Shown here one piece after another: positions 51,190 to 60,592 of a stretch of DNA of 64,000 bases (position 1 is its first letter; every line of letters starts with the position of its first letter). A program made the position numbers and the translations under genes. The notes under the pieces were generated by a model. That model was given only the letters and a program-made list of their open reading frames with translations. It was not told where the DNA came from and did not search any database. The DNA is from Pseudomonas sp. JM0905a (lineage in GTDB: Bacteria > Pseudomonadota > Gammaproteobacteria > Pseudomonadales > Pseudomonadaceae), in assembly GCF_014700075.1 (NCBI RefSeq), contig NZ_JACXBU010000004.1, positions 62,001-126,000 of the forward strand, in the 5' to 3' direction.

Positions 51190-51226
51190 CCTCACCCCAA
51201 CCCTCTCCCAGAGGGAGAGGGGGCTT
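51190..51226 (+). terminator. Family B repeat acting as a terminator
   Basis: CCCTCTCCC (51201-51209) pairs with GGGAGAGGG (51213-51221) around loop AGA and is followed by GGCTTTTTC. It is preceded by CCTCACCCCAAC as in the copies at 52411-52507. A transcript from the SDR gene would end here. Confidence 0.75.
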
Positions 51227-51272
51227 TTTCTGCCTTGGCATCACCCCCTCCAAACATGACCGCAAAGTCACC

Positions 51273-51290
51273 CGTTCGGAAACCCGAACG
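51273..51290. promoter_or_regulatory. AauR-type site 1 upstream of aatJ
   Basis: CGTTCGGAAACCCGAACG contains TTCGG-N4-CCGAA exactly, the motif I recall for AauR of P. putida. It lies about 115 bp upstream of the sigma-54 GC element, where an enhancer-binding protein would sit. Confidence 0.75.
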
Positions 51291-51305
51291 ACATTCGGGG
51301 CGCAT

Positions 51306-51321
51306 ATTCGGAAGCCCGGAC
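51306..51321. promoter_or_regulatory. AauR-type site 2 (one mismatch)
   Basis: ATTCGGAAGCCCGGAC: TTCGG-N4-CCGGA, one base off the motif of site 1 and 32-33 bp (three helical turns) from it. Cooperative binding of two AauR dimers is plausible. Confidence 0.6.
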
Positions 51322-51405
51322 ACACCCCAAATCCACATAGTTTCCTATCGATATAAAATATTTAAATATCAACAACTTAAGTAAAATTTCAGACCACCAT
51401 ACAGC

Positions 51406-51420
51406 TGGCACGCATTCTGC
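51406..51420 (+). promoter_or_regulatory. Sigma-54 promoter of aatJ
   Basis: TGGCACGCATTCTGC: GG (51407-51408) and GC (51419-51420) are 12 bases apart, as needed for RpoN. It differs from consensus at one T. It lies 72 bp before the aatJ ATG and downstream of the AauR sites. Confidence 0.8.
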
Positions 51421-51492
51421 CAATACAGATCTCGACGGACGCGACTTCCTACTCGCGCCGATAAAAACAAACATCATCGAGGACTGTCGTTC

Positions 51493-52401
51493 ATGCGTAT
51501 GCTCCCCAAGGTTCTGGCCACCGCTATCGCAGCAACCCTGATTTCCGCTCCGGCTTTTGCCGCCGAGCTGACCGGTACCCTGAAGAAGATCAAGGAGACC
51601 GGCACCATCACCCTCGGCCACCGTGACGCTTCCATCCCCTTCTCCTACCTCGGCACCGAGCCGGGCAAGCCCATCGGCTACTCCCATGACATCCAGCTGA
51701 AAGTGGTCGAGGCCATCAAGCAGGAACTGGGCATGCCGGAACTGAAGGTCCGCTACAACCTGGTGACCTCCCAGACCCGTATCCCGCTGGTGCAGAACGG
51801 CACCGTCGATATCGAGTGCGGCTCCACCACCAACAACCTGGAGCGCCAGAAGCAGGTCGGCTTCTCCGTGGGCATCTTCGAAGTGGGCACCCGCCTGCTG
51901 TCCAAGAAGAGCGCCAACATCAACGAGTTCGACGACCTGAAAGGCAAGAACGTGGTGACCACCGCCGGCACCACGTCCGAGCGCTTGCTCAAGTCCATGA
52001 ACGCCGAGAAGCAGATGGGCATGAACATCATCTCGGCCAAGGACCACGGCGAGTCCTTCCTGATGCTCGAGTCCGGCCGTGCAGTGGCCTTCATGATGGA
52101 CGACGCCCTGCTCTACGGCGAAATGGCCAAGGCCAAGAAGCCCGATGACTGGGTCGTGACCGGCAAGCCGCAGTCCTTCGAAATCTACGGCTGCATGGTT
52201 CGCAAGGACGACGAAGCCTTCAAGAAAGTGGTCGACAAGGCCATCGCCGACACCTTCGCTTCCGGCGAAATCAACGGCATCTACGACAAGTGGTTCACCC
52301 AGCCCATCCCGCCGAAGGGCCTGAACCTGAACTTCCCGATGAGCGAAGAGCTGAAGAAGCTGGTCGCCAATCCCTCCGACAAGTCGGCTGAAGAAATCTG
52401 A
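51493..52401 (+). CDS. aatJ: Glutamate/aspartate ABC transporter binding protein
   Basis: 302 residues with a signal peptide (MRMLPKVLATAIAATLISAPAFA). The mature protein has the polar amino acid-binding features GTITLGHRDASIPFSYLG, VDIECGSTTNNLERQKQVGF (ligand contact) and MLESGRAVAFMMDDALLYGE. Together with aatQMP it is a GltIJKL-type importer, matching P. aeruginosa aatJQMP by order. It captures glutamate, aspartate and their amides in the periplasm. Transcribed from a sigma-54 promoter under AauR. Confidence 0.92.
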   Translation: MRMLPKVLATAIAATLISAPAFAAELTGTLKKIKETGTITLGHRDASIPFSYLGTEPGKPIGYSHDIQLKVVEAIKQELGMPELKVRYNLVTSQTRIPLVQNGTVDIECGSTTNNLERQKQVGFSVGIFEVGTRLLSKKSANINEFDDLKGKNVVTTAGTTSERLLKSMNAEKQMGMNIISAKDHGESFLMLESGRAVAFMMDDALLYGEMAKAKKPDDWVVTGKPQSFEIYGCMVRKDDEAFKKVVDKAIADTFASGEINGIYDKWFTQPIPPKGLNLNFPMSEELKKLVANPSDKSAEEI

Positions 52402-52410
52402 CGCCTTGCT

Positions 52411-52507
52411 CCCCTCTCTCAAAGGGAGAGGGGCGGGGGTGAGGGTGGTGGGCTCCGTGCGATGTCATGCAGCCCTCACCCCAACCCTCTCCCAGAGGAG
52501 AGGGGGC
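52411..52507. repeat. Family B inverted repeat pair between aatJ and aatQ
   Basis: Unit 52411-52445 (CCCCTCTCTCAAAGGGAGAGGGG then GGGGTGAGGG) and unit 52473-52507 (CCCTCACCCCAACCCTCTCC then AGAGGAGAGGGGG) are inverted copies. Each has an internal hairpin. Between binding-protein and permease genes it probably keeps aatJ mRNA more abundant than the rest. Confidence 0.85.
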
Positions 52508-52604
52508 TGTCCGGAGTCGGCCTGAAATATCGCCGTACTCCTGACCGCCCCCCCTTCCACTGCCTTCATCCGCAGACAGATCGACCTGATAGGGGACAAC
52601 CCTG

Positions 52605-53351
52605 ATGAATTACAACTGGGACTGGGGCGTGTTCTTCAAGTCCACCGGGATCGGCAGCGAAATCTACCTGGACTGGTTCGTCACCGGCCTGGGCTGGACC
52701 ATCGCCATCGCCCTGGCGGGCTGGATCATCGCCTTGCTGCTGGGCTCGCTGCTCGGCGTGATGCGCACCGTACCGAACCGCTGGGTATCCGGCTTCGCCA
52801 CCGTCTACGTGGAAATCTTCCGCAACGTGCCGCTGCTGGTGCAGCTGTTCCTCTGGTACTTCCTGGTGCCGGACCTGTTGCCCGAACCGCTGGAAATCTG
52901 GTTCAAGCAGGATCTCAATCCGGCCACTTCGGCCTACCTGAGCGTGGTTGTCTGCCTCGGCCTGTTCACCGCCTCCCGCGTATGCGAGCAGGTGCGCACC
53001 GGTATCCAGGCACTGCCCAAGGGTCAGCTCGGCGCCGCCCGTGCCATGGGCTTCCGCCTGCCGCAGATCTACCGCTACGTGCTGCTGCCCCAGGCCTTCC
53101 GCATCATCATTCCGCCGCTCACCAGCGAGTTCCTCAACATCTTCAAGAACTCCTCCGTGGCGTCACTGATCGGCCTGATGGAACTGCTGGCGCAGACCAA
53201 GCAGACCGCCGAGTTCTCCGCGAACCTGTTCGAAGCCTTCACCCTGGCCACCCTGATCTACTTCACCCTGAACATGAGCCTGATGCTGTTCATGCGCCTG
53301 GTTGAGAAGAAGGTCGCGGTGCCCGGCCTGATCTCCGTAGGGGGTAAGTGA
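52605..53351 (+). CDS. aatQ: Glutamate/aspartate ABC transporter permease 1
   Basis: 248 residues, about five helices. The EAA loop is GIQALPKGQLGAARAMGF, and YVEIFRNVPLLVQLFLWYF is the typical first-helix region of polar amino acid (HisMQ) permeases. MNYNWDWGVFFKS at the start matches GltJ. It overlaps aatM by TGATG. Forms the channel with AatM. Confidence 0.92.
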   Translation: MNYNWDWGVFFKSTGIGSEIYLDWFVTGLGWTIAIALAGWIIALLLGSLLGVMRTVPNRWVSGFATVYVEIFRNVPLLVQLFLWYFLVPDLLPEPLEIWFKQDLNPATSAYLSVVVCLGLFTASRVCEQVRTGIQALPKGQLGAARAMGFRLPQIYRYVLLPQAFRIIIPPLTSEFLNIFKNSSVASLIGLMELLAQTKQTAEFSANLFEAFTLATLIYFTLNMSLMLFMRLVEKKVAVPGLISVGGK

Positions 53352-54012
53352 TGGATTTCTCCGCAATCATTCCCGCCCTGCCGGGTCTGGCCGACGGCCT
53401 GCTGATGACCTTCAAGCTGATGGTGCTGGGCGTGTTCGGTGGCGTGGCCCTGGGCACCGTCCTGGCCCTGATGCGCCTGTCGCACAACCCGCTGCTGTCT
53501 AAGATCGCCGGGCTGTACGTCAACTACTTCCGCTCCATCCCGCTGCTGCTGGTGATCACCTGGTTCTACTTCGCGGTGCCTTTCCTGCTGCGGGCGATCA
53601 CCGGTGAAGACACGCCGGTGGGCGCGTTCACCTCGTGCCTGGTGGCCTTCATGATGTTCGAGGCGGCGTATTTCTGCGAAATCGTCCGCGCCGGCATCCA
53701 GGCCATCCCGAAAGGCCAGATGGGTGCGGCCTCGGCCCTCGGCATGACCTACGGCCAGAGCATGCGCCTGATCATCCTGCCCCAGGCCTTCCGCAAGATG
53801 ACCCCGCTGCTGCTGCAGCAGAGCATCATTCTGTTCCAGGACACCTCGCTGGTTTACACCGTGGGCCTGATGGACTTCCTCAACGCCGCCCGCTCCCGTG
53901 GCGACATCATCGGCCAGCCCCACGAGTTCCTCATCTTCGCCGGCCTGGTCTACTTCAGCGTCAGCTTCATCGCCTCCCAGCTGGTCAAACTCCTGCAGAA
54001 AAGGTTAGCCGT

Positions 54013-54016
<4 letters not shown>
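53351..54016 (+). CDS. aatM: Glutamate/aspartate ABC transporter permease 2
   Basis: 221 residues from ATG 53351 (TGATG overlap; a GTG one codon upstream is less likely). EAA loop [18 protein letters not shown] and [19 protein letters not shown]. GltK homolog. Together with AatQ it makes the heteromeric membrane channel. Confidence 0.92.
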
Positions 54017-54747
<731 letters not shown>

Positions 54748-54801
54748 TCCACCTCCCCCGCCGCTCGGCTTCCGCGCCGGGCGGCGACTGGCACGGCCCG
54801 G

Positions 54802-56721
54802 ATGTCTATGATGCAATGCCCCACCGCCAGCTTCCGCGCCATGCCGCCCGCCCTGACCGTGAAACCGCGTCTTTCCCGCCACCTGCTGCTGTTCCTGCTG
54901 CTGCTCCTGTGCATGGCGGGCTTCGGCTACATCGGCTTTCACCTGAGTGAGGAAGCCGGCATTCGCCAACTGCGGGTCAACGGCGAGCGCCAGCTGGAAC
55001 TCCACGCTCGCGCCGTGGAAAGCGAGATCAACCGCTACACCTACCTGCCCAGCCTGCTGGAGCTGGAGTCCAGCGTCAGCCACCTGCTGCTCAACCCCAC
55101 GCCCTACCGACGCAACCTGGTCAACGACTACCTCGAAGGCCTGAACCGCCGCAGCGGCGCCCGCGCCATCTACCTGCTGGACACCAACGGCCGCGTGCTG
55201 GCCACCAGCAACTGGCGCGATGCCGACAGCTACCTGGGCGAAGACCTCGCCTTCCGCGCCTACTTCCAGGAAGCCGTGCAGGGCCGCCCCGGCCGCTTCT
55301 ACGGCATCGGCAGCACCACCGGCGAAGCGGGTTACTACCTGGCCCATGGCCTGCGCTACCAAGGCCGGATCATCGGCGTGGCGGTGGTCAAGGTGAAGCT
55401 CGAAGCCCTGCAGGAACGTTGGGAAAAGGCCCGCCTGCAAGCCTTCGTCAGCGACGAGAACGGCATCATCATCCTTTCCAGCGACCCGGCCCTGCGCATG
55501 AAGGCGGTGCGTCCGCTTTCCGCCGAAGACAAGGAGCGCCTGGCCCGCAGCCTGCAGTACTACTGGTGGGCGCTGAACGAATGGGAGCCCCGCACCCGCG
55601 AGGTGCTGGGCGAAGGCCTGGAAGCCATCAGCTTCGCCGCCAGCGGCCCGCAGGGCGAGGCGGAAGGCGACGTCGCCTACCTGGCGCAGACCCGCACCCT
55701 CAACGACACACCCTGGCACTTCACCCTTCTCTCGCCGCTGGCCGACCTGCGCCGCGAAGCGGTGATCCAGGGCATGCTCGCTGCCGTCGGCTTCGCCCTG
55801 CTGGCCTTCCTGCTGATCGCCTGGAACGAGCGCCGCAAGGTCATCGCCACCCGCCTGGCCGCCCGTGAAGCGCTGCTGGCGGCCAACAACGAGCTGGAAC
55901 GCAAGATCGCCGAACGCACCCAGGACCTGCGCGCCAGCAACAGCCGCCTGCTGGCGGAAATCCGCGAACGCAAGCAGACCGAAGACAACCTGCGCAAAGC
56001 CCAGGACCGCCTGGTCCAGGCCGGCAAGCTGGCGGTGATCGGGCAGATGTCCACCAGCATCGCCCACGAGCTCAACCAGCCCCTGGCCGCCCTGCGCACC
56101 CTGTCCGGCAACGCCATGCGCTTCCTCGAGCGCGGCGCCCTGGACACCGTCACCACCAACCTTTCCGCCATCAACGAACTGGTGGACCGCATGGGCCGCA
56201 TCACCGCCAGCCTGCGGGCCTTCGCCCGGCGTTCCGACGACCACGGGCAGGCTCGCCTGGGCAAGGCGGTGGACGCGGCCCTGTTCCTGCTGAACGCCCG
56301 TCTGGAGCGCTCACCGCTGGCGCTGCACCGGGACGTGGACGACGTGCTCCTGGCCATCGACCAGACGCGTCTGGAGCAGATCCTGGTCAACCTCATCACC
56401 AACGCGCTGGACGCCATGAGTGGCCAGACCGACTGCCAGCTCTGGCTCAGCGGCCGGGCCGACGGCGGCGTCTACCGCATGCAGGTGCGCGACAATGGCC
56501 CCGGAATTGACCCGGAGAACCGCGTGCACCTGTTCGAGCCCTTCTTCACCACCAAGCCCGGCGAACACGGGCTCGGCCTGGGCCTGACCCTCTCCGCGAG
56601 CCTTGCTACCGCCGCCGGCGGCAGCCTCGCGGCGCACCACCCCGACAGCGGCGGCACCGCCTTCGAGCTCAGCCTGCCGCTGCTGGACAGCCCCGATTCG
56701 AACGCGAGCCCCCGACCATGA
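54802..56721 (+). CDS. aauS: Sensor histidine kinase AauS (DctB type)
   Basis: 639 residues. Membrane helix 1 (HLLLFLLLLLCMAGFGYIGF), a periplasmic double-PDC sensor domain (about 45-315; LELESSVSHLLLNPTPYRRN, YLLDTNGRVLATSNWRDADS), helix 2 (MLAAVGFALLAFLLIAW), a coiled coil, then His422 in SIAHELNQPLAALR and the ATPase motifs NLITNALDAM, DNGPGID, FFTTK and GLGLGLTLSAS. It senses acidic amino acids outside the cell. Start uncertain: ATGs at 54802, 54808 and 54841, none with a good ribosome site. Overlaps aauR by ATGA. Confidence 0.9.
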   Translation: MSMMQCPTASFRAMPPALTVKPRLSRHLLLFLLLLLCMAGFGYIGFHLSEEAGIRQLRVNGERQLELHARAVESEINRYTYLPSLLELESSVSHLLLNPTPYRRNLVNDYLEGLNRRSGARAIYLLDTNGRVLATSNWRDADSYLGEDLAFRAYFQEAVQGRPGRFYGIGSTTGEAGYYLAHGLRYQGRIIGVAVVKVKLEALQERWEKARLQAFVSDENGIIILSSDPALRMKAVRPLSAEDKERLARSLQYYWWALNEWEPRTREVLGEGLEAISFAASGPQGEAEGDVAYLAQTRTLNDTPWHFTLLSPLADLRREAVIQGMLAAVGFALLAFLLIAWNERRKVIATRLAAREALLAANNELERKIAERTQDLRASNSRLLAEIRERKQTEDNLRKAQDRLVQAGKLAVIGQMSTSIAHELNQPLAALRTLSGNAMRFLERGALDTVTTNLSAINELVDRMGRITASLRAFARRSDDHGQARLGKAVDAALFLLNARLERSPLALHRDVDDVLLAIDQTRLEQILVNLITNALDAMSGQTDCQLWLSGRADGGVYRMQVRDNGPGIDPENRVHLFEPFFTTKPGEHGLGLGLTLSASLATAAGGSLAAHHPDSGGTAFELSLPLLDSPDSNASPRP

Positions 56722-58040
56722 CCGAGCCGCTCAACGTCCTCATCGTCGAAGACGATCCCCACGTCCTGCTCGGCTGCCAGCAGGCCCTGGCCCTGGAAGA
56801 CATCCCCAGCATCGGTGTCGGCAGTGCCGAGGAAGCCCTGGCAACGGTGGGCGAGGACTTCGCCGGCATCATCATCAGCGACATCCGCCTGCCGGGCATG
56901 GACGGCCTGACCCTGCTGGAGCGCCTCAAGGCCCGCGACCGCCAGTTGCCGGTGGTGCTGATCACCGGCCACGGCGACATCAGCATGGCGGTCGGCGCCA
57001 TGCGCAGCGGCGCCTACGACTTCATGGAAAAGCCCTTCTCCCCCGAGCGCCTGGTGGACGTCACCCGCCGCGCCCTGGAGAAACGCCGCCTGGACCGCGA
57101 AGTCAGCAGCCTGCGCCGTCAGTTGGCCAGCCGCCAATCCCTGGAGCAGCGCATCATCGGCCGCTCGCCGGCGATCCAGGCCCTGCGAGCACTGATCGCC
57201 AACGTCGCCGACACCTCGGCCAACGTGCTGATCGAAGGCGAGACCGGCACCGGCAAGGAACTGGTCGCCCGCTGCCTGCACGACTCCAGCCGGCGCCACA
57301 CGCGCGAATTCGTCGCCCTCAACTGCGGTGGCCTGCCGGAGAACCTGTTCGACAGCGAGATATTCGGCCACGAAGCCCACGCCTTTACCGGCGCCGGCAA
57401 ACGACGCATCGGCAAGATCGAGCACGCCCACCAGGGCACCCTGTTCCTCGATGAAATCGAGAGCATGCCGATCAACCTGCAGATCAAGTTCCTCCGCGTG
57501 CTGCAGGAGCAGACCCTGGAGCGCCTGGGCTCCAACCAGCCGATTCCGGTGGACTGCCGGGTGATCGCCGCCACCAAGTTCGACCTGAACGAAGAAGGCA
57601 AGTCCGGACGTTTCCGCAGCGACCTCTACTACCGCCTTAACGTGGTCACCCTGGAACTGCCCCCGCTGCGCGACCGCCGCGAAGACATCCTGCTGCTGTT
57701 CGAGCACTTCCTGCAGCTGGCCTCCCTGCGCTTCGATCGCGCCGCGCCGGAGCTGGACAACGCCACCGTCTCCGCCCTGATGGCCCACGACTGGCCCGGC
57801 AACGTGCGCGAACTGCGCAACGTGGCCGAACGCTTCGCCCTCGGCCTGCCGGTATTCAAGAAAAGCGGCCAGACCCCGGACGGCAACGAACCGCGCTTTG
57901 CCGAGGCGGTGGAAGCCTTCGAAAAATCCCTCCTCAGCGCCGCCCTCGAACGCCACGGCGGCAACCTCAGCCAGGCCTGCATTGCGCTGGGCATGGCCAA
58001 GACCACGCTGTTCGACAAGGTGAAGAAGTACGGGCTGTAA
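56718..58040 (+). CDS. aauR: Sigma-54-dependent response regulator AauR
   Basis: 440 residues. Receiver with Asp55 in IIISDIRLPGMDG; AAA+ domain with Walker A GETGTGKELVA, LFLDEIESMP (Walker B); C-terminal Fis-type helix-turn-helix (NLSQACIALGMAKTTLFDKV). The sigma-54 contact loop reads HAFTGA (His221) instead of GAFTGA. It activates the aatJ promoter, which carries matching sites and a -24/-12 element about 5 kb upstream. Confidence 0.93.
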   Translation: MTEPLNVLIVEDDPHVLLGCQQALALEDIPSIGVGSAEEALATVGEDFAGIIISDIRLPGMDGLTLLERLKARDRQLPVVLITGHGDISMAVGAMRSGAYDFMEKPFSPERLVDVTRRALEKRRLDREVSSLRRQLASRQSLEQRIIGRSPAIQALRALIANVADTSANVLIEGETGTGKELVARCLHDSSRRHTREFVALNCGGLPENLFDSEIFGHEAHAFTGAGKRRIGKIEHAHQGTLFLDEIESMPINLQIKFLRVLQEQTLERLGSNQPIPVDCRVIAATKFDLNEEGKSGRFRSDLYYRLNVVTLELPPLRDRREDILLLFEHFLQLASLRFDRAAPELDNATVSALMAHDWPGNVRELRNVAERFALGLPVFKKSGQTPDGNEPRFAEAVEAFEKSLLSAALERHGGNLSQACIALGMAKTTLFDKVKKYGL

Positions 58041-58058
58041 AAGGGCGGAAGCGACCTT

Positions 58059-58171
58059 GTTGGGGCGAATTCAATCGCCAAGCAGGCCGAAGGTCTGCCC
58101 ATGAATGTCTGAAGGGGCAGCTGCGCTGCCCTTGGCGAATGAATTCGCCCCTACATTGAAATCGCCCCCAC
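58059..58171. repeat. REP-like repeat, family A, copy 6 (compound)
   Basis: Left head ends at 58082, right head 58131-58154, and an additional half head (GATT/AATC variant, ATCGCCCCCACA) to 58171. The internal segments AGCAGGCCGAAGGTCTGCCC and GGGCAGCTGCGCTGCCC are both present. It follows aauR by 18 bp. Confidence 0.88.
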
Positions 58172-58236
58172 AGGAAAAGCGACTCCCGCTCCGCCATGGT
58201 CTAAAACCACCAGACCACCCCACACGAACCGCCACC

Positions 58237-59529
58237 ATGTCCCTCCTGCACCGCGCCATCCATGCCAGGCCCGGTGAACTGGCTCCGGCCCTGGCCGCCT
58301 TCACCCTGCTGCTGTGCCTGTTCGGCGGCTACTTCATGCTGCGCCCGGTGCGTGAGTCCATGGGCGTCGCCGGGGGTGTGGAGAACCTGCAGTGGCTGTT
58401 CAGCGCCACCTTCGTCGTCATGCTGCTGGCGGTGCCGGCCTATGGTTGGCTGAATGCGCGGGTCCCCCGGAGGATCTTCCTCGACTGCGTCTACCTGTTC
58501 TTCGCCAGCAACCTGCTCGGCTTCGCCTGGCTGCTGTGGCGCACGCCCGACCCGCTGTGGGCGGCGCGGGCCTTCTACGTCTGGCTGTCTGTCTACAACC
58601 TGTTCGTGGTGTCCCTGGCCTGGAGCGTGCTGGCCGACGTGTTCGACCGCCGCCAGGCCAAACGGCTGTTCCCTTCCATCGCCGCTGGCGCCAGCCTCGG
58701 CGGGCTGATCGGCCCGCTCGTGGGTGGCCTGCTGGTGAGCGATCTGGGGACCGTCGGACTGCTGATACTGGCCGCCATACTGCTGCTGCCCACCCTGGCC
58801 CTGCGCCGTGTGCTGATGGACTGGCGAGGAAGCGGGGGCGCCGGGCGGCCCGGAGCGGAAAGCGAGCCACCGGAGCGACCGGTGCCCGGCAACCCCTTTT
58901 CCGGCATCAACCAGGTGCTGGGCTCGCGCTACCTGCTGGGCATCTGCGCCTTCGTCCTGCTGCTGTCCTGCACCAGCACCTTCCTCTACTTCGAACAGGC
59001 GCGGCTGGTGGCGGCGCTGTTTCCGGACAGTCACCAGCAAGTACGCGTCTTCGCCCTGATCGACTTCACCGTGCAGGCCCTGTCCCTCGCCTGCCAGCTG
59101 TTCATCGCCGGACGCGTGGCGCAGCGCTTTGGCGTCGGCGCGCTGCTGGCGGTGGTACCGCTGCTGGTGGCCCTGGGCTTTATCGGTCTGGCGCTGCTGC
59201 CGCAATTCTCCGTACTGGCCTCGGTGATGGTGCTGCGCCGGGTCGGTGAGTACGCCTTCGTGCGGCCGGGCCGGGAAATGCTCTTCGTACCACTCGGCGC
59301 CCCCGAGAAATATCGAGCGAAGAGCTTCATCGATACCGTTGTCTATCGCGGAGGCGACGCCCTGAGCGCCTGGCTCAATGCCCTGCTCACCGGCATCGGC
59401 CTGGCCGCCGCCGCGGTGGCGCTGGTGGGCGCGGCTGTAGCCCTGGCCTGGTCCGCACTGGGCTGGCGTCTCGGCCACTGGCACGAGCACACTGGGTCCT
59501 CGTCACCCGCACAGGAGACCGAGCCATGA
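58237..59529 (+). CDS. MFS-type membrane transporter, nucleotide-translocase-like
   Basis: 430 residues and about twelve helices. LLLCLFGGYFMLRPVRESMG near the N-terminus and FDRRQAKRLFPSIAAGASLGG resemble the NTP/NDP exchange (ATP/ADP antiporter-like) family found in many free-living proteobacteria; ALIDFTVQALSLACQLFIAG is in the second half. The similarity to obligate-parasite Tlc carriers is remote and the substrate is unknown. The start at 58237 avoids a repeat-derived N-terminal extension. Overlaps the aldo/keto reductase by ATGA. Confidence 0.7.
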   Translation: MSLLHRAIHARPGELAPALAAFTLLLCLFGGYFMLRPVRESMGVAGGVENLQWLFSATFVVMLLAVPAYGWLNARVPRRIFLDCVYLFFASNLLGFAWLLWRTPDPLWAARAFYVWLSVYNLFVVSLAWSVLADVFDRRQAKRLFPSIAAGASLGGLIGPLVGGLLVSDLGTVGLLILAAILLLPTLALRRVLMDWRGSGGAGRPGAESEPPERPVPGNPFSGINQVLGSRYLLGICAFVLLLSCTSTFLYFEQARLVAALFPDSHQQVRVFALIDFTVQALSLACQLFIAGRVAQRFGVGALLAVVPLLVALGFIGLALLPQFSVLASVMVLRRVGEYAFVRPGREMLFVPLGAPEKYRAKSFIDTVVYRGGDALSAWLNALLTGIGLAAAAVALVGAAVALAWSALGWRLGHWHEHTGSSSPAQETEP

Positions 59530-60449
59530 GAACCGGCATCACCCGCGCCGAATTCCTTCGCCTGAGTGCAGGCACCGCGCTCCTGGCCATGAGCCCCTTC
59601 GGCCTCGGCGCAGACATGGGGCAACAGCCGGTGCTCCGTCGTGCCATTCCCTCCAGCGGCGAACAGCTGCCGGTGATCGGCGTCGGCACCTACCGGGGTT
59701 TCGACATCTCCCACAACGCCAGCGAGGCCTGGGCAGATTGTCGCAAGGTGCTGGAAGCACTCTTCGCCGCCGGTGGTTCGGTGATCGACAGCTCGCCCAT
59801 GTATGGCCAGGCGGAAGAAGTGGTGGGTGGCCTGCTGAACGAACTCAAGGCCCAGGACCGGGCCTTCGTTGCCACCAAGGTGTGGACCCAGGGTCGCCAG
59901 CACGGCGTCGAGCAGATGCAGCATTCCATGCGCCTGCTGCGGCGCCAGCGCATCGACCTGATGCAGGTGCACAACCTGGTGGACTGGCAGGAGCACCTCA
60001 CGACCCTGCGGCAATGGAAGGAGGAAGGCCGCATCCGTTATCTCGGCGTCACCCACTACACCTCCAGTGCCTATGACGAACTGGAACGGGTGCTGCGTGC
60101 CGAAAAGCTGGATTTCCTGCAAATCGACTACGCCCTCAACGACCGCGATGCCGAAAGGCGCATCCTGCCCCTGGCGCAGGAACGCGGTGTGGCAGTGCTG
60201 ATCAACCGTCCCTTCGGCGGCGGAAACCTGCTGCGCAACCTGTTGCAGCAACCAATGCCGGAGTGGGCTGGCGAGTATGGCTGCACCAGTTGGTCGCAAC
60301 TCCTGCTGAAATTCTGCCTGAGCCATCCGGCGGTGACCTGCGCGATCCCCGGGACGGGAAACCCCCGCCACATGCTGGACAACCTCCAGGCAGGACGGGG
60401 GAAGGAAGCGGATCAGGCATTTCGCGGGCGCCTGAGTCAGCTTTTGTAG
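59526..60449 (+). CDS. Aldo/keto reductase, probably exported
   Basis: 307 residues. MRTGITRAEFLRLSAGTALL resembles a twin-arginine signal but has Thr-Arg instead of Arg-Arg; the hydrophobic stretch and GLGAD could be a cleavage region. The AKR core shows VIDSSPMYGQAEEVVG (Asp and Tyr), ATKVWTQGRQ (Lys) and MQVHNLVDW (His), so the tetrad is complete. NADPH-dependent carbonyl reduction, substrate unknown. Its TAG stop is the start of a family C repeat. Cotranscribed with the MFS gene. Confidence 0.8.
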   Translation: MRTGITRAEFLRLSAGTALLAMSPFGLGADMGQQPVLRRAIPSSGEQLPVIGVGTYRGFDISHNASEAWADCRKVLEALFAAGGSVIDSSPMYGQAEEVVGGLLNELKAQDRAFVATKVWTQGRQHGVEQMQHSMRLLRRQRIDLMQVHNLVDWQEHLTTLRQWKEEGRIRYLGVTHYTSSAYDELERVLRAEKLDFLQIDYALNDRDAERRILPLAQERGVAVLINRPFGGGNLLRNLLQQPMPEWAGEYGCTSWSQLLLKFCLSHPAVTCAIPGTGNPRHMLDNLQAGRGKEADQAFRGRLSQLL

Positions 60450-60574
60450 GGTGGAAATCGGTCTTCATTTCCACCGTCGGCGTCATGCCCGACTCCGATC
60501 CGTAGGATGGGTAGAGCCCGCGAAACCCATCGACCATCGCAGATGGGTTTCGCTTCGCTCTACGCCATCCTACG
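60447..60574. repeat. Family C inverted repeats downstream of the aldo/keto reductase
   Basis: Unit 1 is GTAGGGTGGAAATCGG followed by an inverted TTTCCACC (60446-60475). Unit 2 spans 60501-60574 with arms CGTAGGATGG and CCATCCTACG and internal GATGGGTTTCGC pairs. Similar units occur at 62418-62541. Widespread in Pseudomonas genomes in my experience. Confidence 0.8.
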
Positions 60575-60592
60575 GGCGACCATCTGCCGTCC

